Source: Methylophaga thalassica MP
GTDB taxonomy: Bacteria; Pseudomonadota; Gammaproteobacteria; Nitrosococcales; Methylophagaceae
Assembly (NCBI RefSeq): GCF_000214595.1
Contig: NZ_AFIG01000001.1
Span: 62,001 to 126,000, forward strand
Direction of reading: 5' to 3'
Length of the DNA stretch: 64,000 nt
Shown here: piece after piece, positions 35,463 through 45,061 of the stretch
Position numbering within the stretch: the stretch's first letter is position 1
How the letters are laid out: every line of letters begins with the position of its first letter
Position numbers and translations under genes: made by a program
The notes under the pieces: model-generated
Told to the model about the DNA's origin: nothing
The model's database searches: none
The model's input: only the letters and a program-made list of their open reading frames with translations

Positions 35463-37682
35463 ATGAAACGCACCAGTCTGTCACTCAGCATCATGCTGAG
35501 TTTATTCCTACCATCACTTGCCTATGCCGAACACAAGCACGATGTCGCACAACTAGACAAAGTCACCGTGTCTGGCGAAGCCATTCAACCGTTACCTCAA
35601 GACAGTGCCGGACTTGATCTGGAAGCACTCAAATCAAAGCGTGCCCAATCAAGTGATACGTCCTCTTTATTAAAAGGTATTCCAGGTGTCTCCTTATATG
35701 GGGCTGGTGGCGTATCCAGTCTGCCAGTGATTCATGGTCTAGCGGATGACAGACTTCGTATTAAAGTCGACGGTATGGATCTGATTTCAGCCTGTGCTAA
35801 TCATATGAATCCACCACTGTCATACATTGCGCCGAATAATATTGCTGAATTAAAAGTGTATTCAGGCATTACACCAGTTAGTGCTGGTGGCGACAGTATT
35901 GGTGGCACTATCATCGCCAAAAGTAAACAACCTGAGTTTGCCAAAGATGCTGACAGCGTATTATCAAAAGGTGAAATCGGTGCCTTCTACCGCAGTAATG
36001 GCAACGCTCGTGGCGCCAATTTATCCACCACACTGGCAACGGAGAGCTTTAGCCTTAATTACACCGGTTCCACCAGTAAAGCCAATAATTATGATGCGGC
36101 AGATAACTTCAAATCTGCTGGAGCTGCTGCCTCTGATCGTGGCTGGTTAGATGGTGATGAAGTCGGCTCCACCGCCTATGAAACTCGTAACCATGCTTTA
36201 AACCTTGGCTTTAAACTTGATAATCACTTATTGCAATTAAAACTGGCCCATCAGAATATCCCTTATCAAGGTTTTCCAAACCAACGTATGGATATGACCG
36301 AAAACCGGAGTAATCAAGTCAATTTAATCTACAACGGTCTGTTTGACTGGGGCTCCCTGGAAGCCTCGGTTTATCGTGAAAAAACGCATCACAAGATGCA
36401 GTTTGGTGATGACAAGCAATTTTTATATGGCACTGCCGAAGGCATGCCAATGGAGACTGAAGGCCGCAATACTGGCGTCTCGTTAAAAACAGAAATCATA
36501 CTTAATGATCGTGACTTATTAAGTGTCGGTACGGAGTTACAAAAATACCGTCTGGATGATTTCTGGGAGCCCACTGGTTCCGGGATGATGGCACCAAATA
36601 CCTTTGAAAATATCAATAATGGTCAACGCGACCGTTATGCTATTTATACGGAATGGGAAGCCGACTGGACCTCAAAATGGACAACATTGGTGGGTATTCG
36701 TCATGAAACGGTGAAAATGGATGCCGACAATGTTCAGGGGTATAACACAACAAATTACAACCCTACTGACTTCAATAATGCAGATAAAAGCAAAACCGAT
36801 AACAATCTTGATCTGACCTTAATGGGACGTTTCACCCCATCTGATAATGCCAGTTATGAATTCGGTTACGCTCAGAAAACACGTTCCCCTAATTTATATG
36901 AGCGTTATGCCTGGTCAAGCAACGGTATGGCTATGCGTATGGTGAATCTGGTCGGTGATGGCAATGGTTATGTTGGGAATGTGGATTTGGATCCAGAAAT
37001 TGCACACACCATCAGCTTCACAGCCGACTGGCATGATGCTGACAAGCAGGACTGGAATGTGACTTTCACCCCCTACATCAGTTATGTAGATGATTTTATC
37101 GATGCCAAACGCTGTAGCGGTGAAACTGGGATGATGGCGGTATGTACAGCCACTAATCTGAGCACGAGAGATAACTTTGTCTACCTGCAATATGACAATG
37201 TCTCAGCGAAGTTATATGGCGCGGATTTGTCATTGGCTAAACACCTTTATCATGATGAACAGATTGGTCATATCAGTGGCCAAGCGGTGTTCAGTTATGT
37301 CAGTGGTAAAAACCGTGATACTGGCGACAATCTGTACAACATCATGCCATTAAATGCGACATTCACTTTGCAGCATGCCAAAGGTGCCTGGCATAACACC
37401 GCTGAATGGCAAGTAGTCGCTGCTAAAGATCAGGTAAACGATGAACGGAATGAACAGGAAACAGCGGGCTATGGCTTATTAAACTTACGTACCAGCTATG
37501 AGTGGAAACAAGCACGTGTTGATTTTGGTATCGACAATGTTCTGGATAAAGCTTACAGCGAACCATTGTCAGGTGCTTATACGGGTCAGGGAATGACAAT
37601 GTCAGGTTCCGGTGTGCCTTGGGGCGTTACCGTTCCCGGCATGGGACGGTCATTTTATACGGCTGTCAGTTACTCTTTTTAG
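35463..37682 (+). CDS. TonB-dependent copper receptor, OprC/NosA-like
   Basis: A 739-residue precursor with a signal peptide (MKRTSLSLSIM...AYA) followed by HKH. The plug contains the OprC hallmark CANHMNPPLSYI: Cys111 and Met115 form the CxxxM copper-binding motif described for OprC. The barrel has further Met-rich loops (EGMPME, GMMAPN, MAMRM, MTMSGSG). It ends YTAVSYSF. This supports a copper importer of the outer membrane rather than a siderophore receptor. The first 30 or so mature residues hold the TonB box region DKVTVSG. A strong terminator follows. Confidence 0.85.
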   Translation: MKRTSLSLSIMLSLFLPSLAYAEHKHDVAQLDKVTVSGEAIQPLPQDSAGLDLEALKSKRAQSSDTSSLLKGIPGVSLYGAGGVSSLPVIHGLADDRLRIKVDGMDLISACANHMNPPLSYIAPNNIAELKVYSGITPVSAGGDSIGGTIIAKSKQPEFAKDADSVLSKGEIGAFYRSNGNARGANLSTTLATESFSLNYTGSTSKANNYDAADNFKSAGAAASDRGWLDGDEVGSTAYETRNHALNLGFKLDNHLLQLKLAHQNIPYQGFPNQRMDMTENRSNQVNLIYNGLFDWGSLEASVYREKTHHKMQFGDDKQFLYGTAEGMPMETEGRNTGVSLKTEIILNDRDLLSVGTELQKYRLDDFWEPTGSGMMAPNTFENINNGQRDRYAIYTEWEADWTSKWTTLVGIRHETVKMDADNVQGYNTTNYNPTDFNNADKSKTDNNLDLTLMGRFTPSDNASYEFGYAQKTRSPNLYERYAWSSNGMAMRMVNLVGDGNGYVGNVDLDPEIAHTISFTADWHDADKQDWNVTFTPYISYVDDFIDAKRCSGETGMMAVCTATNLSTRDNFVYLQYDNVSAKLYGADLSLAKHLYHDEQIGHISGQAVFSYVSGKNRDTGDNLYNIMPLNATFTLQHAKGAWHNTAEWQVVAAKDQVNDERNEQETAGYGLLNLRTSYEWKQARVDFGIDNVLDKAYSEPLSGAYTGQGMTMSGSGVPWGVTVPGMGRSFYTAVSYSF

Positions 37683-37690
37683 TTAAAACA

Positions 37691-37727
37691 AGGCATCTCT
37701 GCCGAGATTATCCAGAGATGCCTTTTT
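37691..37727. terminator. Rho-independent terminator after the OprC-like gene
   Basis: An 11-bp perfect stem (37691-37701 with 37713-37723, AGGCATCTCTG/CAGAGATGCCT), an 11-nt loop, then TTTT. It lies between the convergent receptor and ppx genes and may serve both. Confidence 0.9.
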
Positions 37728-37736
37728 ATTGCTTAG

Positions 37737-39239
37737 CTAGGCTACCACGCTCAATTTCAAATCCACTTTTTTCAGTTGTTCCACTTCATGGGCCAGGTCG
37801 GCTTCAGTTAATGGATGCTCTTTTAACCAACCATCAGGCAAAACCAGCATCATCTTTTTACCGTCTAATTTTAACTTGATATAGGTATCGGCATGCTCAG
37901 ACCGGCCGCGATTAAACACCATGGAAAGTCGCAGCAGCACCGTTAAGCGTTGTGTGCTTAACTGCATTTCATCCGATAATTTATTGATATGTTTTTTAGG
38001 GAATGAACGCCGTTGCCCTCTGACCATCACCGATAAGGCATGCTGTTCCTCACGGGAGAAGCCGGGTAAATCCGAATGTTCCACCAGATAGGCCGAGTGT
38101 TTATGAAACTGGTTATGAGAGATAGACAATCCTACTTCATGAAGTTTGCAGGCCCATTGCAGACGATGCAGTAACTCATCGTGATCCAGCTCCCACTCAT
38201 GCGCCACTTGCTCATAAAGTTGGGTTGCCATCACCGCAACACGTTCGGCATGCGCCTCATCAACGTGATAGCGACGCATCAAGGCTAGGACGGTGCGATC
38301 ACGCTCATCATCGTGCTGAATACGGCCAAGCAGGTCATACAATAACCCTTCTCTTAAAGCGCCATCGGATACAATCATTTTTTCAATGCCGAGTCGCTCG
38401 AACGCAGCAGCCAATACACACAAGCCACCAGCTAATACATTATTTCGCTCTTCAGACAGCCCTTCAAACTTTGCCTCTTCGACGCTGCCGGCTTCGATAA
38501 GATGGTTTACCATCTTCTCCAGCGCCTTGCCGGTAATCACGCCATCATCAGCCCAGCCGTGTTCTTTGCAAATATTGGCGACCGTTCGAATCGTGCCCGA
38601 TGCGCCAACAGCCTCCTGCCAGCCAGCCTGACGATAAGGTCGCTGGATATAACGAATACGTCTTGCCGCAGCCAACATCGCATGTTGCATCTGTGTCGCC
38701 GTGGTTTTGCCATCAGCAAAAAACTTTTGTGAAAAACTGACACAGCCCATTTCCAGGCTCTCACGCATCAGGCCTTTAAATCCATCTCCAATGATAAATT
38801 CGGTACTGCCACCGCCGATGTCCATCACTAATCGACGGCTGTCATCAAATGCCAATGAATGAGCCACGCCCAGATAAATCAGTCGGGCTTCTTCTTCACC
38901 GGTGATAATTTCAATCGGATGACCCAAGGCAAGGCGAGCCTGGCGCAGAAAACGTCGTGAATTATGTGCGATACGTAAGGTATTGGTGCCTACCACCCTG
39001 ACGCTGCCGTATGGCAAATCCTTTATACGTTCGCCAAACCGTTCCAGACAGGCTATCGCCCGTTCCTGAGCTTCCAATGAAAGGTAGTGATGTTTATCCA
39101 GTCCAGCCCTGAGCTGCACCATTTCCCGAAGTCTGTCGACCACTTGAAAATGGCCATCACGCATTCGGGCGATGATCATGTGAAAGCTGTTAGAGCCGAG
39201 GTCCACCGCCGCCAGCACATCATGATTTGTTTCTTCCAT
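37737..39239 (-). CDS. ppx: Exopolyphosphatase (Ppx/GppA family)
   Basis: Degrades polyphosphate to phosphate. I take the ATG at 39239 (MEETNHDVLAAVDLGSNSFHMII, 500 residues, the family length). The frame is open to 39386, but that extension would run across the phoU terminator and into phoU. Actin-like phosphate loops are DLGSNSFHM, ITGEEEARLIYLG and VMDIGGGSTEFIIG; an HD-type region (CKLHEVGLSISHNQFHKHSAYL) follows at the C-terminal half. Placed directly after the pst-phoU operon with its own start after the terminator. Confidence 0.92.
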   Translation of the reverse strand: MEETNHDVLAAVDLGSNSFHMIIARMRDGHFQVVDRLREMVQLRAGLDKHHYLSLEAQERAIACLERFGERIKDLPYGSVRVVGTNTLRIAHNSRRFLRQARLALGHPIEIITGEEEARLIYLGVAHSLAFDDSRRLVMDIGGGSTEFIIGDGFKGLMRESLEMGCVSFSQKFFADGKTTATQMQHAMLAAARRIRYIQRPYRQAGWQEAVGASGTIRTVANICKEHGWADDGVITGKALEKMVNHLIEAGSVEEAKFEGLSEERNNVLAGGLCVLAAAFERLGIEKMIVSDGALREGLLYDLLGRIQHDDERDRTVLALMRRYHVDEAHAERVAVMATQLYEQVAHEWELDHDELLHRLQWACKLHEVGLSISHNQFHKHSAYLVEHSDLPGFSREEQHALSVMVRGQRRSFPKKHINKLSDEMQLSTQRLTVLLRLSMVFNRGRSEHADTYIKLKLDGKKMMLVLPDGWLKEHPLTEADLAHEVEQLKKVDLKLSVVA

Positions 39240-39316
39240 AGCACCTGTCAGTTCGTTTTTCGGTTTATTCTGCACTAGCTGGTTGCTGGTGAACAATGTT
39301 AAATCATCTTTTCCAT

Positions 39317-39347
39317 AAAAAAAGCCTGGTCTCAAACGCAACCAGGC
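39317..39347 (-). terminator. Rho-independent terminator after phoU
   Basis: Stem GCCTGGT (39324-39330) with ACCAGGC (39341-39347) around a 10-nt loop; on the minus strand it is followed by a run of seven T (39317-39323). Ends the pst-phoU transcript and separates it from ppx. Confidence 0.88.
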
Positions 39348-39378
39348 CCTTTTTAGTCGTGACGAAAATCCTCTTTTT

Positions 39379-40101
39379 TTATTCAATAAGTTGACCTTTA
39401 ATCACTTGTTCGGCTTTTTCGATACTCAAATGGCGCACATCTTTACCTTCCACCAGATAAATAATGTGTTCACAGATATTATTAGCATGATCACCAATAC
39501 GTTCCAATGAACGCGCAGACCACATCATATCAATCACGCGAGTAACGGCTCGGGTATCTTCCATCATATACGTCATTAGCTGACGTAAAATCGCCTCATA
39601 TTCGGCATCGACTTCACGGTCTTCTTTTGCCACGCGTAAAGCCATATCCACATCAAATCGCGCAAAAGCATCCAATGCATCGCGTAACATGCCACGCACA
39701 TGATTACCCATGGCCTGCAGCTCACGGTAATTATGCTTGGGACGATCTTTTTCAGACAGATTCAGTGCCATTCTGGCAATACGCACAGACTCATCACCAA
39801 TGCGTTCCAAATCGGTAATGGTTTTTAATATACCGGAGACAAGGCGTAAATCCCCTGCCGTTGGCTGGCGAAGTGCAATAATCTGAATACATTCCTCATC
39901 GATACTGACTTCTAATGAATTTACCTCATCGTCGTAAGCAATCACTTCGCGGGCAATATCGGCATCACCTTTAATCAGGGCTTCCATCGCGTTATGAACT
40001 TGCTGCTCGACCAGACCACCCATCGCTAAAACACGAGAACGGATATCCTGTAATTCATTCTCAAATTGTTGCGAAATATGTTGGGAAGTAGTTGTAACCA
40101 T
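39379..40101 (-). CDS. phoU: Phosphate signalling regulator PhoU
   Basis: A 240-residue all-helical protein with two PhoU repeats. Each has the conserved acidic motif that binds metal clusters (YDDEVNSLE at ~50 and KEDREVDAEYE at ~150), followed by RIGDESVRIA and RIGDHANNI. It mediates repression of PhoR by the Pst transporter when phosphate is plentiful. Last gene of pstCAB-phoU. Confidence 0.95.
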   Translation of the reverse strand: MVTTTSQHISQQFENELQDIRSRVLAMGGLVEQQVHNAMEALIKGDADIAREVIAYDDEVNSLEVSIDEECIQIIALRQPTAGDLRLVSGILKTITDLERIGDESVRIARMALNLSEKDRPKHNYRELQAMGNHVRGMLRDALDAFARFDVDMALRVAKEDREVDAEYEAILRQLMTYMMEDTRAVTRVIDMMWSARSLERIGDHANNICEHIIYLVEGKDVRHLSIEKAEQVIKGQLIE

Positions 40102-40123
40102 ATGCGTCTCTCCTCAGCCCGGA

Positions 40124-40966
40124 TTAACCGTAACGGCCGGTAATATAATCTTCTGTTTGTTTTTTACTTGGGTTGGTAAAGAGTTCATCAGTGGCACCAA
40201 ACTCTATTAATTCGCCCATATACATAAATGCAGTGTAATCAGATACCCGCGCCGCTTGCTGCATATTATGAGTCACGATAACAATCGTATACTTTTCTTT
40301 CAGTTCGTAAATCAACTCTTCAATTTTTAATGTAGAGAGTGGATCCAGAGCCGAGGCCGGTTCATCAAGCAACAAGACTTCGGGTTCGATAGCAATAGCA
40401 CGGGCTATCACTAGACGTTGCTGCTGACCACCTGACATACCCATCGCTGACTCGTGAAGACGATCTTTGACTTCATCCCATAAGGCGGCGCCTTTTAATG
40501 ATTTTTCGACCACTTTATCTAAAGTAGAACGATCATTGACACCTTGCAGACGCAGACCATACGCCACGTTTTCATAGATAGACTTAGGAAATGGATTGGG
40601 TTTTTGAAATACCATACCCACCTGACGACGTAAGTCCGCCACATTCACTGAGGGTGAATTAATTTCCATCTTATCAAGCAATAATTGACCTTCCATCCTG
40701 ACAGAGTCAATCAGATCGTTCATTCGGTTAAAACAGCGTAATAACGTTGATTTACCACAACCACTGGGGCCGATAAACGCGGTCACTCGATTTTTTGGAA
40801 TCTGCATATTGATATTGTGCAGAGCCTGTTTATCACCATAAAACAGGTTAAAGTCTTTGACTTGCAGGCACAGCGTTTCATTATCCAGGTTCACACGAGG
40901 CCCTCTTTGCATCGACTCAATATCAATGCCTCGCGATACATTTTTCTGTTCTTTGACTGCTTCCAT
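40124..40966 (-). CDS. pstB: Phosphate ABC transporter ATP-binding protein
   Basis: A 280-residue ABC ATPase: Walker [18 protein letters not shown]-loop VFQKPNPFP, signature MSGGQQQRL and Walker [14 protein letters not shown]. The ending [10 protein letters not shown] is the typical PstB tail. An N-terminal ~25-residue extension precedes the domain. Starts 3 bp after pstA. Confidence 0.97.
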   Translation of the reverse strand: MEAVKEQKNVSRGIDIESMQRGPRVNLDNETLCLQVKDFNLFYGDKQALHNINMQIPKNRVTAFIGPSGCGKSTLLRCFNRMNDLIDSVRMEGQLLLDKMEINSPSVNVADLRRQVGMVFQKPNPFPKSIYENVAYGLRLQGVNDRSTLDKVVEKSLKGAALWDEVKDRLHESAMGMSGGQQQRLVIARAIAIEPEVLLLDEPASALDPLSTLKIEELIYELKEKYTIVIVTHNMQQAARVSDYTAFMYMGELIEFGATDELFTNPSKKQTEDYITGRYG

Positions 40967-40969
40967 CGT

Positions 40970-42643
40970 TTAACTCTCACTTGCTTTATAAGTTTCTCGC
41001 AGACGATTACGAATACCAATCGCTGCCAGGTTCAGCACAACAATAATCAATACCAATAAAAATGCCGTGGCATAGACCAGCGGTCTGGCGGCTTCAACGT
41101 TTGGGCTTTGGAAACCCACATCATAGATATGGAAACCCAGGTGCATAAATTGACGATCCAAATGCAGGTATGGCGCAATATTATCAATCGCTAGTGACGG
41201 TGCCAGTTTCACCACCCCAACCATCATCAGCGGCGCCACCTCACCTGCCGCCCTGGCGACAGCCAGAATCAATCCCGTCATCATTGCTGGTGCAGCCATT
41301 GGCAATACTGTTCGCCACAAGGTTTCTGCTTTTGTCGCCCCAAGCGCCAGACTACCTTCACGAATCGCTCTCGGAATACGCGACAAGCCCTCTTCCGTTG
41401 CGACAATGACCACCGGCACAGTCAAAATCGCTAAGGTTAACGAGGCCCATAATAAACCTGGTGAACCAAAGGTAGGGGCTGGTAGTTTGGCCTGGAAGAA
41501 AATCTCATCCACGCTACCACCGATGAAATAAACAAAAAAACCAAGACCAAATACACCATAGACGATGGATGGCACACCAGCCAGATTATTGACCGCGATA
41601 CGAATCAATCGAACCACAGCACCTTGTTTGGCATATTCCTTTAGATAAACAGCTGCAATTACCCCAAACGGCGTGACCAGTACAGACATGATCATCACCA
41701 TCATGACTGTACCGAAAATCGCAGGGAAAATACCACCTTCCGTGTTTGCTTCACGCGGCTCGCCTGACACAAAATCCCAAGCATTATGGAAATACTGGCC
41801 CAGCTTCTGTAGCGTAGTCATCGCATTCGGTTTATAAGCCTGAACGATTTTTGCCATCGGTATTTCGGCTTCACGGCCATCAGAAATCTTGACGGTGATT
41901 TGATCACGATTCAGCTCTGAATATAATTCATCTAACTCTTCACGAATTTTTGCATAACGTGTATTGAGTTGTTTACGTTCCTCTTCAATTTCCAGATACG
42001 GCGCCGTGCCTTTTTCAACCTTATCGAGCTCTAATCGACGCTGTTCAATTCGCAGCTCTTCAAGTCCATGATTGATCTTGCCAATATCTGACTTTTCGAT
42101 ATCTTTTATCTTGTTATATAAAGCATTACTTCGTGCCAATCGTTGCTGAAATGCATCCCAGGCCTGTTCACCCTCAGCGACAACTTCACCCTGTTGTTTA
42201 ACATTGACTAGATAACCATAAAAGTTGCCCCATTCACGTCGCTCTATCGACATCAGGCCGTCAGGTTTTTGTGTGTCTTCGATCCAGGGATCGTTAATCC
42301 AACGAAAGTCGAGACCAAAAAAGTCACGATTACCTATCTTTAATAAGGTTCGATTGGCTGTTTCCTGGCCTTCGGGTAAATGCACACCTGATAAAGCCAA
42401 ACGAGCGGCAGGCACGGTTTCATGATCCACGCGTTCACCCACCAGCATCACTTTTTCTTCGCCGGGTTCGGCATAGGTCAGCTCAACGATATCAGCCGGC
42501 CAGAAATGGCTTAATCCTCGCACAGCGATAAGACCAATCAAGCCGACGACCATTACCAGACTGATACTGACCGCGCCAGCATTTAACCAAACCCAGGGTT
42601 TACCGCTATCAAACCAGATTTTCATTGAAGAACGTTGTTTCAT
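40970..42643 (-). CDS. pstA: Phosphate ABC transporter permease PstA, long form with periplasmic coiled coil
   Basis: At 557 residues it is nearly twice the E. coli length (about 296). After the first helix (residues ~18-45) there is a ~240-residue insertion with a charged coiled coil (KIKDIEKSDIGK through LDELYSELNRDQ, residues ~175-245). The canonical permease part follows (TPFGVIAAVYLKEYA; EAA loop GSLALGATKAETLWRTVLPMAAP). Long PstA proteins paired with long PstC are known in other gammaproteobacteria such as Pseudomonas and Vibrio. Confidence 0.93.
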   Translation of the reverse strand: MKQRSSMKIWFDSGKPWVWLNAGAVSISLVMVVGLIGLIAVRGLSHFWPADIVELTYAEPGEEKVMLVGERVDHETVPAARLALSGVHLPEGQETANRTLLKIGNRDFFGLDFRWINDPWIEDTQKPDGLMSIERREWGNFYGYLVNVKQQGEVVAEGEQAWDAFQQRLARSNALYNKIKDIEKSDIGKINHGLEELRIEQRRLELDKVEKGTAPYLEIEEERKQLNTRYAKIREELDELYSELNRDQITVKISDGREAEIPMAKIVQAYKPNAMTTLQKLGQYFHNAWDFVSGEPREANTEGGIFPAIFGTVMMVMIMSVLVTPFGVIAAVYLKEYAKQGAVVRLIRIAVNNLAGVPSIVYGVFGLGFFVYFIGGSVDEIFFQAKLPAPTFGSPGLLWASLTLAILTVPVVIVATEEGLSRIPRAIREGSLALGATKAETLWRTVLPMAAPAMMTGLILAVARAAGEVAPLMMVGVVKLAPSLAIDNIAPYLHLDRQFMHLGFHIYDVGFQSPNVEAARPLVYATAFLLVLIIVVLNLAAIGIRNRLRETYKASES

Positions 42644-42655
42644 TCTATTTCCTAA

Positions 42656-44926
42656 CTACAGCGAGCTGTATTTATTACGTAAGCGCTGGCGCACAATTTC
42701 AGCGACGGTATTCAACACAAATGTCGCTAAGAACAATACCAATGCCGCCAGGAACAATACGCGATAATGCGAACTGGCCACTTCAGCCTCTGGCATCTCT
42801 ACAGCGATATTGGCGGATAACGCTCTGAAGCCTTCAAAGATATTGAAGTCCATAATCGGCGTATTACCTGTCGCCATCAATACAATCATCGTCTCACCGA
42901 CAGCACGGCCTAAACCAATCATCACCGCCGAGAAGATACCTGGGCTCGCCGTCAGCAGCACCACTCGCGTCATGGTTTGCCATGGGGTTGCACCTAAAGC
43001 TAATGAACCTATCGTCAGATGTTTCGGCACACCAAAAATCGCATCTTCGGTAATGGAGAAAATCGTCGGAATCACCGCAAAGCCCATAACCAATCCGACT
43101 ACCAGCGAATTGCGCTGGTCATAATTAATACCGATATCATTTAAAAATTGCGGCATATTGCCATCAAATAACCACAACTCAATCGCACCACTGGTCGCCA
43201 TCGAGACATAACCGACTAACAACACAATTGGAATCAACACCGCCGGCTCCCAGCCATCAGGAATGCGTTCACGCCAGGCTTTTGGCAGTTTGGTCCAGCC
43301 CCAGGCAGTCAAAATAATCATCACCGGCAACATAAACAGCAATGTGAACACACCAGGCAAATGGTCTTCGACTAATGGTGCTAACCATAAACCCGCGAGG
43401 AAACCTAAAATAACTGTTGGCAAAGCCTCCATAATTTCGATGGTCGGTTTCACAAAGCTACGCATTCTTGGCGACATAAAATAGGCGGTAAAAATTGCGC
43501 CCATAATCGCCAGAGGAACAGCTACCAACATCGCGTAGAAGGCCGCTTTGATGGTGCCGAATGTCAATGGCGTTAAACTAAATTTAGGTTCAAAATCATT
43601 ACTGGCTGATGATGACTGCCAAATATATTCAGGCTGATCACGGCTCTCATACCAGACCTTTTCCCATAAGGAATGCCAAGAGATGTCAGGGTGTTCGTTA
43701 TGGATATCCAGTAACTTCACGTCACCATTATCAGTCATGCTGATAAGACCATTTGCCCTTGGTGAGAGGCCAATAACCGCTTCACTGTCCACATACGGTT
43801 CAACCAATAATGTCCGGTGAGCGGTGGTGTGATAAATCCCCAAATGTCCGGTTTTATCCAGCGTTAAAAAGCCTTTACGGGCTTGCTCTGGTGCAATGGC
43901 AATGATCGGACTGCTCTGAGCATCAAAACTACGCACATTATGTAAGGTGTAGTTATTGTCCTTGTCTCTGACCGGAAACCATTGATCAATCTGACCGTCG
44001 CTGCGTCCCACCAGAATAGAAATACCGCCTGTCAGAAATTCAAAGCTCGTAATATCCACGCCTGTGGGTACCGCTTTGATTTTCTGAATTAAACGCGGTT
44101 TATCTAGCTGCTGAACATCGTAGTAATAAATAAAGCCCTTATCATCGGCCAGATAAAGCTCACGTTGATCAACATCCAGTTTGACCTGAGTCAGATCACT
44201 GACATCCGTTAAGGGGATCTCATGCTTTTCTTCGTTAATGGTAAATTGGGTGTCATCAAGGAAATCCACTTCTTTTTCAAAGCGTTTCAGTATTAGACGC
44301 TTATCCTCGGTGTAAGCAATGAATGTTGTTTTATCTTCATAACTCTGAACAGAAAGCAGATTGATTGACTTGCCTTGATCATCAATCACAACATGCTTTT
44401 CACCTAATGGATAAGTGACTTCTGGCACGATAACGCGTTGTGTTCCGGTTGGATAAGTCACTTTGTATTTTTCTTTAATGACTAATGCGCTGCCATCATT
44501 AAAACCATAACTAAATACACCTGTCGTTGCGGCACCAGCACTGACAGTGCTGATGGTTTTCCCCGCCAACGGCAGTGAGGTTTCGGTCATCGTTTTGCCG
44601 GTTTTGGCATCAAAAAAACGTACCATGCCGCTAGCTTCGACAGCCATGGCCACCGTGTTGTATTCATTCAGGGATAAAAAGGCAGGTTGTTTAAAATCGC
44701 TGTGATATGTCGCTTCTGTCTTCAGACTTGCCCCTTGAAATAAGGGCATCACCACATAGAGCAGATAAAAGAAAATCAGCACAATAGCTAGGATGACTGA
44801 AATACCACCGACTGCCACACCATATTTGGCAATACGATCTTTCACCTCACGCCATGCACGCCTGCGATTTGCCACTTTGGAACCGGGCGCTGGTAATACA
44901 CTATTTTCAACTGTTTGTTCTTGCAT
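42656..44926 (-). CDS. pstC: Phosphate ABC transporter permease PstC, long form with large periplasmic domain
   Basis: A 756-residue permease, over twice the E. coli length (about 319). After helix 1 (residues ~35-62) comes a ~400-residue domain with repeated beta-strand patterns (VEASGMVRFFDAKTG, LADDKGFIYYYDVQQ, ILVGRSDGQIDQWFPV, ISMTDNGDVKLLDI) that looks like a WD/beta-propeller. The standard permease domain follows (EIMEALPTVILGFLAGLWLAP, EAA loop GSLALGATPWQTMTRVVL). The first gene after the pstS-pstC hairpin. Confidence 0.93.
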   Translation of the reverse strand: MQEQTVENSVLPAPGSKVANRRRAWREVKDRIAKYGVAVGGISVILAIVLIFFYLLYVVMPLFQGASLKTEATYHSDFKQPAFLSLNEYNTVAMAVEASGMVRFFDAKTGKTMTETSLPLAGKTISTVSAGAATTGVFSYGFNDGSALVIKEKYKVTYPTGTQRVIVPEVTYPLGEKHVVIDDQGKSINLLSVQSYEDKTTFIAYTEDKRLILKRFEKEVDFLDDTQFTINEEKHEIPLTDVSDLTQVKLDVDQRELYLADDKGFIYYYDVQQLDKPRLIQKIKAVPTGVDITSFEFLTGGISILVGRSDGQIDQWFPVRDKDNNYTLHNVRSFDAQSSPIIAIAPEQARKGFLTLDKTGHLGIYHTTAHRTLLVEPYVDSEAVIGLSPRANGLISMTDNGDVKLLDIHNEHPDISWHSLWEKVWYESRDQPEYIWQSSSASNDFEPKFSLTPLTFGTIKAAFYAMLVAVPLAIMGAIFTAYFMSPRMRSFVKPTIEIMEALPTVILGFLAGLWLAPLVEDHLPGVFTLLFMLPVMIILTAWGWTKLPKAWRERIPDGWEPAVLIPIVLLVGYVSMATSGAIELWLFDGNMPQFLNDIGINYDQRNSLVVGLVMGFAVIPTIFSITEDAIFGVPKHLTIGSLALGATPWQTMTRVVLLTASPGIFSAVMIGLGRAVGETMIVLMATGNTPIMDFNIFEGFRALSANIAVEMPEAEVASSHYRVLFLAALVLFLATFVLNTVAEIVRQRLRNKYSSL

Positions 44927-45009
44927 CTAGCAATACCACTTAATTTATTTTTCAGCTTTAATTTATTGCTAAACATACTGGCTTACAGTGCATTTAGCGA
45001 TAAGTTTAG

Positions 45010-45036
45010 AAAAAACGCCCCGTAAAAACGGGGCGT
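45010..45036 (-). terminator. Hairpin terminator/attenuator between pstS and pstC
   Basis: A 9-bp GC-rich perfect stem (ACGCCCCGT 45015-45023 with ACGGGGCGT 45028-45036), a 4-nt loop, and a T run on the minus strand (45010-45015). Located 26 bp after pstS, it should end most transcripts and leave pstCAB-phoU at lower level, as is usual for binding-protein genes. Confidence 0.9.
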
Positions 45037-45061
45037 CTTCCTGAGCAAGGCAAATGCTGTT

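Noticed and set aside
39240-39386. 49-residue N-terminal extension of Ppx
   Set aside because: It would start inside phoU and cross the phoU terminator; the family start is at the ATG at 39239.
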